A stretch of 64,000 nucleotides of DNA, taken from assembly GCF_000746205.1 (NCBI RefSeq), contig NZ_JQKV01000001.1, forward strand, positions 608,814-672,813, in the 5' to 3' direction. A model generated the notes under the pieces. It worked only from the letters and a program-made list of their open reading frames with translations, ran no database searches and was not told the origin of the DNA. The translations under genes were made by a program, and so were the position numbers. The stretch is from Halorubrum sp. BV1. Lineage in GTDB: Archaea; Halobacteriota; Halobacteria; Halobacteriales; Haloferacaceae. Within the stretch, counting starts at the first letter, position 1, and the number at the start of each line of letters is the position of its first letter. Shown piece after piece: positions 8,983 through 16,600 of this stretch.

Positions 8983-9159
8983 CTACGCCGTCGGCGTCGT
9001 GACGAGGAACGCTCGGCCGCCGCGCCGCTCTAAGTGGACTTCGCTTCCACGGACGCGGTTGGCTCTGATCCGGTCCGCGATGCGATCGGTTCGACAGTCG
9101 GTGACGTCTACACGCGTCGCGGTCGCGTACCGCGGTCGGTCATCGCTGCTCGCGCTCAT
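8983..9159 (-). CDS. Small haloarchaeal protein, unknown function
   Basis: The 58-residue soluble product (N-terminus MSASSDDRPRYATATRVDV) mixes acidic and basic residues and ends in LERRGGRAFLVTTPTA. A good TATA-like CTTATACT at about 9183-9190 lies 28 nt upstream of the ATG at 9159, which is the main support. No domain is recognisable. Confidence 0.6.
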   Translation of the reverse strand: MSASSDDRPRYATATRVDVTDCRTDRIADRIRANRVRGSEVHLERRGGRAFLVTTPTA

Positions 9160-9274
9160 ATTGGATACGAGGGACCCACCACCAGTATAAGCGAGCCATC
9201 CGCGGAGTGAAACTGAAAGTGGTCGCGCCGTCTCTCGGCGGTATGGGCACCCAACGGACACCCGTGGCCGCCGG

Positions 9275-9565
9275 CTATCGACGGGGGTCGCCGTCCGCGA
9301 CGACCCGGACCGCGAAGTAGTCGTAGCCGCCGTACGCGACGTCGAGCGCCCCGATCCACCAGTTCCAGCGATCGACGACCGACGACCCATCGGGCGCGTC
9401 ATCGAGGTTCGCAACCACTTCGGGGACAGTGAGCGCGTGTCCGCGGTCGCGGGAGGGCCGTCCCGAGTCGGCGAGATCGGTCGCGGCGCGGGCGACAGCA
9501 CGCCTCGCTTCCAGAGTGCCACCGAACGCGTCCGCCAGTTCCCGTTCGAGCCGGCGTCTGTCCAT
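9275..9565 (-). CDS. Conserved haloarchaeal protein, unknown function
   Basis: The 96-residue protein has an N-terminal helical half (ELADAFGGTLEARRAVARAA) and a C-terminal motif VDRWNWWIGALDVAYGGYD that I remember as conserved in haloarchaeal hypothetical proteins. Its start at 9565 lies 29 nt after the end of the next gene on the same strand, and no clear TATA precedes it, so the two probably form an operon. No catalytic motif is visible. Confidence 0.7.
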   Translation of the reverse strand: MDRRRLERELADAFGGTLEARRAVARAATDLADSGRPSRDRGHALTVPEVVANLDDAPDGSSVVDRWNWWIGALDVAYGGYDYFAVRVVADGDPRR

Positions 9566-9594
9566 GCGGCTGCTACGGTGGGACGGTACTTGAG

Positions 9595-10221
9595 TCACAG
9601 CCGCGCCGCGAGTGCGAGAAACAGGAGGCTGAGGGGTGCGGTCAGGAGAGCCAGAAGCAGCCCGGCGGCCCCCTCGTCGCGATGGTCGGCTCGTTCGGAT
9701 CGACGCGCACCGTCGTCCCCCCCGGAACGCACGAGGTGGGGGAGCACGAAAAGCACCGACGCGAGCGGCCAGAGCCCACCGACCACGCCCCTCGGAACGA
9801 TCACGAACAGACCGACCGTGGCGATACAACCTCCGAGAACCCACCGCGGACGAAGCGACGAGAAGTCTATCGCCTCGCGCAGCGACCCCGACTCGGGCAC
9901 CCACTCCGAGCGCGCGACGGCCACGACCGGCAACAGCGAAATCACCGTCGCTGCGACCAAGAGAACGCCGAGTGCGATCGGGGACCCGCCGGACGTGAGC
10001 CCTGTCGCGAGGGCGAGACCCAGCGCAGCGAGCGCTGTGACGACCGCCGCGGCGATCACGGCGGCGACACCGAGGGCCGCAGAACGGGATCGATCGTATC
10101 TGACTGGACCCCACTCGACCGTGCCGATGGCCGCGCCGTCGACCCCGGATATCTCGTCACGCGACGTTTCGGCGGAGCCGGTTCGCCCGCTCGTCGGCGG
10201 GGCGCTCCGTCCGGAGGGCAT
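9595..10221 (-). CDS. Four-to-five-helix membrane protein, unknown function
   Basis: The 208-residue protein has a polar N-terminal region of about 48 residues, then hydrophobic segments at roughly 50-75, 80-100, 128-145, 147-162 and 188-206. The start at 10221 is supported by a TTTGTATC element at 10244-10252; an upstream ATG at 10506 would add about 95 residues of poor-quality, Arg/His-rich sequence overlapping the divergent gene. It is the first gene of a probable two-gene unit with the downstream 96-residue protein. No family recognised. Confidence 0.7.
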   Translation of the reverse strand: MPSGRSAPPTSGRTGSAETSRDEISGVDGAAIGTVEWGPVRYDRSRSAALGVAAVIAAAVVTALAALGLALATGLTSGGSPIALGVLLVAATVISLLPVVAVARSEWVPESGSLREAIDFSSLRPRWVLGGCIATVGLFVIVPRGVVGGLWPLASVLFVLPHLVRSGGDDGARRSERADHRDEGAAGLLLALLTAPLSLLFLALAARL

Positions 10222-10344
10222 ACCGACCGCTTCGAGTCGGACCGATACAAATCGTCGTCGGGACGTCGACAGTGAGCGGCGGGGGCGTCGACGCGCGACT
10301 GCTGGACCGTGAGAGGCTTTTGTGCGCGTCTCGTAGGTATCCGT

Positions 10345-10707
10345 ATGACCAACTGGCGCGCGGTCGGCTACGGGTTCGTCGTGATGATAATTGCCGGACT
10401 GCTCGCGACGTTCGCTCCGATCGTCGGTCACGTCGGAGCGGGACTGATCGGCGGCTTCGTGGCCGGCTACGTCGCCGGCGGCGGACTGGGATCCGGGATC
10501 TGGCACGGCCTGCTCGCGGGCTCCGTTGGCGGTATCGTCGTCACGCTGACACTGGCCGTGATCGGCGGCCTCGTCGGACTCGTCGGCGGACCGCTCGGGA
10601 GCCTGCTCGGCGGTGCCGGCGTCCTCGTCGTGGGACTCTTCGTGACCCTCCTGCTCGCCGTCGACTCGGCGCTAGCCGGGGCGATAGGCGGCGTGCTCGG
10701 CGACTAA
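10345..10707 (+). CDS. DUF5518-like Gly-rich membrane protein
   Basis: The 120-residue protein starts MTNWRAVGYGFVVMII and consists of about four Gly/Ala/Val-rich hydrophobic helices separated by Gly-rich turns (GGFVAGYVAGGGLGSGIWHG). This is the pattern of the haloarchaeal DUF5518 family, whose function is unknown. The ATG at 10345 follows a CTTTTGTG element by about 28 nt; an upstream ATG at 10309 would add 12 residues. It is divergent from the membrane protein gene to its left. Confidence 0.8.
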   Translation: MTNWRAVGYGFVVMIIAGLLATFAPIVGHVGAGLIGGFVAGYVAGGGLGSGIWHGLLAGSVGGIVVTLTLAVIGGLVGLVGGPLGSLLGGAGVLVVGLFVTLLLAVDSALAGAIGGVLGD

Positions 10708-10812
10708 CGGCGCTCGCAGAGAACCGAGAGCCAAACCGAGGCCGTTGGCGTCCGCGTCGTCTATCGGTGACGGTGGATCGGCGGTACTGCTGGCGATCGC
10801 TGCCATCTTTCC

Positions 10813-10840
10813 CGCGCTGAAGCGCGAGGCGTCCGCCTCG
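10813..10840. repeat. Two overlapping perfect hairpins
   Basis: CGCGCTGAAGCGCG at 10813-10826 is a perfect inverted repeat with a GA loop. It overlaps by two bases CGAGGCGTCCGCCTCG at 10825-10840, another perfect inverted repeat. Only one can form at a time. Read on the reverse strand the first (CGCGCTTCAGCGCG) resembles the right-end hairpins of haloarchaeal IS200/IS605-IS1341 elements, but no transposase gene is present. It may instead serve as a terminator for the gene ending at 10707. Confidence 0.5.
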
Positions 10841-10950
10841 ACCTCCGTAATCTTCTGATCCAGTATCTATCGATCCGGGGTTGAGAACGCAAGACTGCAT
10901 ATGCCTAGTGATATTTTCCACACGCACACCCGGTTCTGCGGGTACTACGA

Positions 10951-11079
10951 CTGCCAGCCACGAGCACGGGCCGCGAAATCAGCCTGATCGAGGAGGACGA
11001 GGGCGGTTGGTCGGCGATCGAACTGATCAGGAAAGCCCACGATACGGACACGGACACACCGAGATCAGACGCTCCCTGA
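10951..11079 (+). pseudogene. Possible HicB antitoxin N-terminal remnant
   Basis: One frame of this gap reads TGREISLIEEDEGGWSAI, which closely resembles the start of haloarchaeal HicB/UPF0150-type antitoxins (a first strand, then EEDxxxWSAIDEE). After SAI the similarity stops and the frame ends at 11077-11079. A neighbouring frame reads GHTEIRRSLRRWG, faintly like the end of a HicA toxin (HDEIRTGTLR). A deletion joining hicB to hicA is one reading, but the piece is short and the match rests on memory. The rest of the 475-nt gap (10708-11182) shows only the hairpins. Confidence 0.35.
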
Positions 11080-11182
11080 GACGATGGGGCACTCGAAAAA
11101 GCGTTTGTGCGTGATAGTTATATATCTTATATTAAACATGATACAACCCATGATTTATCAAGTCCTCTTTCTGTTTTGGACT

Positions 11183-12364
11183 ATGATGACAGATACCGCC
11201 CTTGGGGGATTTCAAGGGGCTATCGATGAGCCGGATTTTATCCCCACTATTGGGAAAGAAGTCCAGATCCTCCACATCGATGACGATCGCGATTTCGCTG
11301 ACTTGGTCTCGGTGTTTCTTCACCGTGAGCGAGATTACTTCGACGTCGTGTCAAAAAACGACCCGAGAGACGGGCTTGACTATCTGAACGAAGCCGACGT
11401 GGACTGCATAGTTGCTGACTACGAGATGCCGATATTAGACGGGCTGGACGTGCTCGACCGGGTCAGAGACGATTTCGCAGATCTCCCATTCATTTTGTTC
11501 ACCGGGAAAGGAAGCGAAGAGATAGCCAGTGAAGCCATCTCTAACGGAGTCACTGAATACCTGCAAAAGGGCGGCGGGAGGGAGCAGTACGAGGTGCTGG
11601 CCAACCGTATCGAACAGGCCGTGGCGCGACACCGAGCAGAGCGACAGGTGACACGGGGGTTTCACGCGATCGAGACGGCGCTCGACGGTATCAGCCTCCT
11701 TGATCGAGAGGGTCGGTTTATCTACGTTAACAAGTCGTACGCCGACATCACCGGGTATGATCGCGGAGAGTTGCTCGGCGAACAGTGGGAGATTCTGTAC
11801 CGAGACGAGGAGATAGATCGTGTCCACGACGAGATGCTCCCCCAAGCGCGGGCAAACAAGTGGGAGGGACGGACCGTCTACGTGCGTAAGGACGGTGATT
11901 TGGTCGAGGTCGACCACCGCCTCACCTACACGAGCGATGACACGATGATTTGCACTATCTCCGATAATCCGGAGGCGGAAGAGGTTCGTGAGGAACTCTC
12001 GTTGAAAGAACAGGCGATCGATAAAGCGCCCGTCGGGATTACGATTACGGATCCCAGCAGGGACGACAACCCAATTATGTACATAAATGACTGGTTTGTC
12101 GAGCTGACCGGATACTCCCGCGAGGAAGTCCTCGGACGGAACTGCCGGTTTTTGCAAGGCAAGGAAACGCAAGAGGAGACGAGAGCAGCGATGCGAGACG
12201 CGATCGCCAGCGCCGAACCCGTCACCGTCGAACTGCGGAATTACCGGAAAGACGGCGAGATGTTCTGGAACCGCGTCACTATTACACCGATATCGGGGGA
12301 GGACGGAGAGATCGAGCGCTTCGTCGGCTTCCAGCAGGATGTAACAGAGCGACGGGAGAGGTGA
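11183..12364 (+). CDS. Receiver-PAS-LOV protein, putative blue-light receptor without output domain
   Basis: The product (393 residues from 11183, or 392 from the adjacent ATG) has an intact receiver domain (acidic pair IDDD, phospho-acceptor Asp in VADYEMP, Thr in FILFTGKG, Lys in YLQKG), a PAS domain, and a C-terminal LOV-type PAS. The LOV domain shows GRNCRFLQG, the motif whose Cys forms the light-driven flavin adduct, followed by NYRKDGEMFWN and FVGFQQDVTER with the conserved Asn and Gln flavin contacts. The protein ends right after the LOV domain, with no kinase or DNA-binding domain. It should sense blue light and may signal through the receiver. A TTTATC element at about 11153-11158 supports the start. 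The DNA is clearly less GC-rich than its neighbours, suggesting transfer. Confidence 0.88.
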   Translation: MMTDTALGGFQGAIDEPDFIPTIGKEVQILHIDDDRDFADLVSVFLHRERDYFDVVSKNDPRDGLDYLNEADVDCIVADYEMPILDGLDVLDRVRDDFADLPFILFTGKGSEEIASEAISNGVTEYLQKGGGREQYEVLANRIEQAVARHRAERQVTRGFHAIETALDGISLLDREGRFIYVNKSYADITGYDRGELLGEQWEILYRDEEIDRVHDEMLPQARANKWEGRTVYVRKDGDLVEVDHRLTYTSDDTMICTISDNPEAEEVREELSLKEQAIDKAPVGITITDPSRDDNPIMYINDWFVELTGYSREEVLGRNCRFLQGKETQEETRAAMRDAIASAEPVTVELRNYRKDGEMFWNRVTITPISGEDGEIERFVGFQQDVTERRER

Positions 12365-12463
12365 TCCGACCGGTCGATACGTGTGACCCTGTGCTGATCG
12401 ATCACTCTCTGTCGCAGATCAATCTTGGTTCACACCGCATTCGCGTGTATCAGCAGGGTACCT

Positions 12464-12570
12464 CCGACATCGACTGAGAATGTCGGTAAAGCCGGCCATC
12501 AAATCGCGTTCGCTGAGAATACGCGCCGCTCACGACGCTGCTCGCGGCGCAAAATCATAGACTCGCGGGG
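12464..12570. repeat. Intergenic hairpins and an 11-bp copy of the tRNA-Ala 3' end
   Basis: The 256-nt gap after the LOV gene holds no supported gene. It contains CCGACAT/ATGTCGG arms (12464-12470 and 12480-12486), which could terminate the LOV transcript, and GCGCCGC/GCGGCGC arms (12523-12529 and 12544-12550). GACTCGCGGGG at 12560-12570 repeats the sequence at 12623-12633, which is part of the tRNA-Ala 3' end. Between the copies lie GAGCGAAGCGAAC- and GAACGAACGAAG-type low-complexity words. Confidence 0.6.
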
Positions 12571-12620
12571 GTCTCGTGAGCGAAGCGAACGGGACCACGC
12601 GAGGGAACGAACGAAGTGAG

Positions 12621-12692
12621 TGGACTCGCGGGGATTTGAACCCCGGGCCTTCCCCGTGCCAGGGGGATGATCTACCACTGATCTACGAGCCC
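12621..12692 (-). tRNA. tRNA-Ala (anticodon GGC)
   Basis: The 72-nt cloverleaf starts GGGCTCG at 12692 and ends CGAGTCC plus discriminator A at 12621. The acceptor stem contains the G3:U70 pair that identifies alanine tRNAs. The anticodon loop is CTGGCAC (anticodon GGC) on a TCCCC/GGGGA stem, and the T arm is the usual GGTTCAAATCC. No CCA is encoded and there is no intron. A TTAATATATT promoter element lies at about 12720-12730. Confidence 0.97.
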
Positions 12693-12783
12693 TTGTACGC
12701 ACTCGTCAGTTTCCGGGTGAATATATTAAGGCCTTCGACTCGATGATGAAGGTCGCGGCCATCGTGAAGTGAGACGCGTCGGA

Positions 12784-13293
12784 TCAGATGCGCTCGGAAT
12801 CTACGTACACGTCGAGGTCGACGTCGCGCGTCGATCCCTCCAGATCCCGAACGGCGCGCTCGACGACGCGCTCGGCTTCACCGCGGATGAGCGGGATCGC
12901 CTTCGTGAGTACCCAGTCGAACGAGACGAGCCGTGGGAGATCGAGCGCGTCCGGGCTGGCGGAGTCGGGATCGAACTCGACTTCGAGGGCGACTTCACAG
13001 GAGTCGTCGTGCGGCGTAACCCGCCAGCACCCACCAGCGTCGATGTCTTTCGTGATCTGCCAGTCGATCCGCTCCGGCGGCTCGACGCCCGTGACCTGCG
13101 AGTGGGCCGTGTACGTGAGCTTCCACCACGCGAACGTCAGCGCGTAGCGGGTGCCGGGACCGCCATCGCCCGACGCGGTCCGCACGTCGCGGAGATACTC
13201 CGTGTAGCGGGCGTACCGGGGAAACTCAAGCAAGAACTCGTACACGTCCTCCGGGTCGGCGTACACGGTCGTTCGTACGACGAGTTCGTCCAC
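12784..13293 (-). CDS. SRPBCC (START/Bet v1-like) family protein
   Basis: The 169-residue protein has the pattern of the polyketide-cyclase/coenzyme Q-binding branch of the SRPBCC fold: an N-terminal strand (LVVRTTVYADPEDVYEFLLE), FPRYARYTEYLRDV, alternating strands, and a long C-terminal helix (IRGEAERVVERAVRDLE). Members bind hydrophobic ligands in a cavity; the ligand here is unknown. It starts with GTG at 13293, supported by a TTTAAC element near 13315-13321. Confidence 0.85.
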   Translation of the reverse strand: MDELVVRTTVYADPEDVYEFLLEFPRYARYTEYLRDVRTASGDGGPGTRYALTFAWWKLTYTAHSQVTGVEPPERIDWQITKDIDAGGCWRVTPHDDSCEVALEVEFDPDSASPDALDLPRLVSFDWVLTKAIPLIRGEAERVVERAVRDLEGSTRDVDLDVYVDSERI

Positions 13294-13412
13294 ACTACCA
13301 GATCGGGTTGCAAGCGGTTAAATCCGCCTGTCACGGGTACCTGCACCGCGAACCCCTCGGTTAGGTGTGGCTACAACCGGACGGATTGCTCTTCTAGGCC
13401 GGCCCAGACAGT

Positions 13413-13620
13413 ATGTCCTCCGAACGCATATCGAGACGCGGCGTACTCACGACTGGCGCGGGAGCCCTGCCGACGTTGCTCGCGGGCAGTTCCACAGGGA
13501 ACGAGAATCGCGGCGAGAGCGAAGACACCGGCGAGGGTTCGACCGAAGTCACGCACAGCTCCATCCGCTCGTCGAACCGCCTTCGGTGGCGCATCGACCG
13601 AGGCTCCGCGGGCCAGCCGA
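13413..13620 (+). pseudogene. Orphan Tat signal peptide, truncated secreted protein
   Basis: From the ATG at 13413 the frame gives MSSERISRRGVLTTGAGALP followed by TLLAGSSTGNENRGES, a twin-arginine signal with SRRGVL and a hydrophobic stretch as in haloarchaeal Tat lipoproteins. The lipobox position where LAGC is expected reads LAGS. After about 46 residues the acidic linker gives way to basic, non-halophilic sequence that runs into the convergent gltB end. The body of the protein is missing, so this is most likely the 5' relic of a secreted lipoprotein gene. Confidence 0.45.
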
Positions 13621-16600
13621 TCAGTCGTCGCTCGACACCTGCTCGGTCGCGTCGGCCGCCGAACCGGGCGCGGCTTCCGCCGGCTCCGGCGGATCCTCGC
13701 GCACGTCCTCGCCTCTCCCCTCCGCGATGACGTCGGCGTAGGCGTCCGGGAATACGCGGACGAAGTCGTCGAGGGTCGCGCTCCAGTCGTCGAGCAGTTC
13801 GGCCGCGCGGTCGCTGCCGGTGTACGCGCGATGGTTCTCCACGAGCCGTCGGAGCATCCCCTCGTCCGACTCATCGAGCGTCCGCGAGACGGATATCATA
13901 TCCCTGTTCACGCGGTCGGCGAACCGGTCGTTGGGGTCGTACACGTACGCGACGCCGCCGGACATCCCGGCCGCGAAGTTCCGTCCGGTGTCGCCGAGTA
14001 CGGCGACGACACCTCCGGTCATGTACTCGCAGCCGTGGTCGCCGACGCCCTCGACGACGGCTTTGACGCCCGAGTTGCGGACGCCGAACCGCTCGCCGGC
14101 GACCCCGTTGACGTACATCTCGCCGGAGGTGGCCCCGTACAGACAAACGTTCCCGGCGACGACGTTCTCTGTCGGGTCGTACCCCGCCTTCTCGGGCGTG
14201 TTGATCACGAGGCGACCGCCGGAGAGCCCCTTGCCGACGTAGTCGTTCGCGGCACCGGTCAGCTCCAGCGTGATGCCCGGCGCGAGGAACGCGCCGAAGC
14301 TCTGCCCAGCGTAGCCGTCGAATCGGCAAGAAATCGTGTCGTCCGGAAGCCCGTCACCGCCGTGAGCGGAGACGACGCGGTTCGAGAGGGTCGCCCCGAT
14401 CGCCCGGTCGACGTTCTCGACGTCGCGGGTGAGCGCGACGGGCGCGCCGTCCTCGATGGCCGGCGCGGCCTCGTCGATGAGGTCCCAATCGAGCAGGGCG
14501 TCGATCTCGGCGTCGGTCTGTTCGCTGGTCTTCGTGCGCGCGTCGCCCGCGGGGTCGGCGATGACCGCGGACAGGTCGAGGTGCTTCGCCTTCTCGTGGT
14601 CGGTCTCGCGCTGGGTGAGCAGGTCCGGCCGACCGATGAACTCCTCCACCTCGGTGTAGCCGAGTTCGGCCATGATCTCCCGCAGCTCCTGCGCGATGAA
14701 CGTCATGTAGTTGATGACGTGGTCCGGCTGGCCGGGGAACCGCTGTCTGAGGTCCTCGCGCTGCGTCGCGACGCCGACCGGGCAGGTGTTCTCGTGACAC
14801 TGTCGAGCCATCACGCAGCCGGCGGTGACGAGCGAGGCCGTGCCGAACACGTATTCTTCGGCACCGAGCGCGGCCGCGACGGCGACGTCTCGGCCGGTCT
14901 TGAGCCCGCCGTCGGCCGTCACGCGGATGCGGTCGCGGAGGCCGGTCGCACGGAGCATCTGGTTCGCCTCGGCGAGTCCGAGCTCCCACGGCAGCCCCGC
15001 GTTCTTGATCGAGGTCTTCGGCGAGGCACCGGTCCCGCCGTCGTGTCCCGAGACGTGGACAACGTCGGCGTTCGCCTTCGCGACGCCGGCGGCGATGGTG
15101 CCGATCCCGGCCTCGGAGACGAGCTTCACATTGACGTCGGCCTCGGGGTTCGCGGCCTTCAGATCGAAGATGAGCTGCTTGAGGTCCTCGATCGAGTAGA
15201 TGTCGTGTTGCGGCGGCGGCGAGATGAGCCCGACGCCCGGCGTGGAACACCGGACGTGCGCGATCATCTCGTTTACTTTTTCGCCCGGGAGGTGACCGCC
15301 CTCGCCGGGCTTCGACCCCTGTGCCATCTTGATCTGCAGTTCGTCGGCGTTCGCGAGGTACTCGGAGGTGACCCCGAAGCGACCGGAAGCGACCTGCTTG
15401 ACGTTGCACTCCTTTTCGGTGTCGAACCGCTCCGGCGGCTCGCCGCCTTCGCCCGTGTTCGACTTCGCGCCGAGTCGGTTCATCGCCATGGCGTTGTTCT
15501 CGTGCGCCTCCGGCGAGATGCTCCCGAGACTCATCGCGGCCGTCGAGAAGCGCTCGACGATTGACTCGACCGGCTCGACTTCTTCGACCGACACCGGATC
15601 GCGGTCGGATTCAAACTCGAGGAGCCCGCGGAGCGACTGCAGCTTCTCGGACTGGTCGTTCACCAGTTCTGCGAACTCTCGGTACTGCTCGTAGTCGCCC
15701 CCGCGGACCGCCTGCTGGAGCGTTCCGACTGTCTGCGGGTTCCAGCCGTGTTTCACGCCCGACGAGCGGTGCTCGTACTCGCCGATAGTCTCCAGTTCCG
15801 GGTCGGCACCGAACGCCATCGCGTGACGGGTCCGAAGGTCGTCTTCGATCTGTTCGATGCCGATGCCCTCGGTGCGGATCTCGGTCCCCTCGAAGTACTC
15901 GGCGACGAAGGCCGAATCGAGCCCGACCGCCTCGAATATCTGGGCTCCCTGATACGATTCCATCGTCGAGATGCCCATCTTCGCCATCGTCTTCAGGAGG
16001 CCGTCTTCCAACGCGCCGCGGTAGGCGGCTAGCGCCTCCTCTTCGTCCGCACCGTCCGGTCCGGCGACGACGTCGGCGATGGACTCGTACGCGAGGTACG
16101 GGTCGATCGCGTCCGCGCCGTAGCCGACGAGCGTCGCGATGTGGTGAACCTCGTGCGGCTCGCCGGACTCGACGACGACGGCCGCCCGGTTTCGGAGGCC
16201 GTTCCGGACGAGGTGGTGGTGTACCGCGCCGGTCGCAAGCAGGCTCGGCACCGCGAGTCGGTCGGTGCCGACGGCGCGGTCGGAGAGAACGACCACATCT
16301 GCGTCCGCGCGGATCGCCGCTGCGGCGTCCTCGCGAACCCGGCTCACGGCGTCGACGAGCGATCCTCCGCGTTCGTAGGTCGCGTCGACTACCTCCGAGG
16401 TGAACGCGGGACCGTCGCTCTCCACGGGCTCGCCGGAGAGGTTCTTCAGCGCCGCCGTCTCGCCGTCGGTGAGTATCGGCGAGTCGGAGACGATCTGTTG
16501 GGCGTGTTCGGGCGTCTCGTCGAGCAGGTTTCGCTGGTTGCCCATCCGGGTCTCCAACGACGTGACGAGTTCCTCACGGATGTAGTCGATCGGCGGGTTC

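Noticed and set aside
13316..13400. tRNA-like GC-rich stretch near the Tat-signal fragment
   Set aside because: No cloverleaf could be built; the T-arm and acceptor pairing are missing.
12769..15564. 931-codon open frame antisense to gltB
   Set aside because: It lies opposite a clear glutamate synthase gene with all motifs. High-GC codons leave the opposite strand free of stops. It has no family features.
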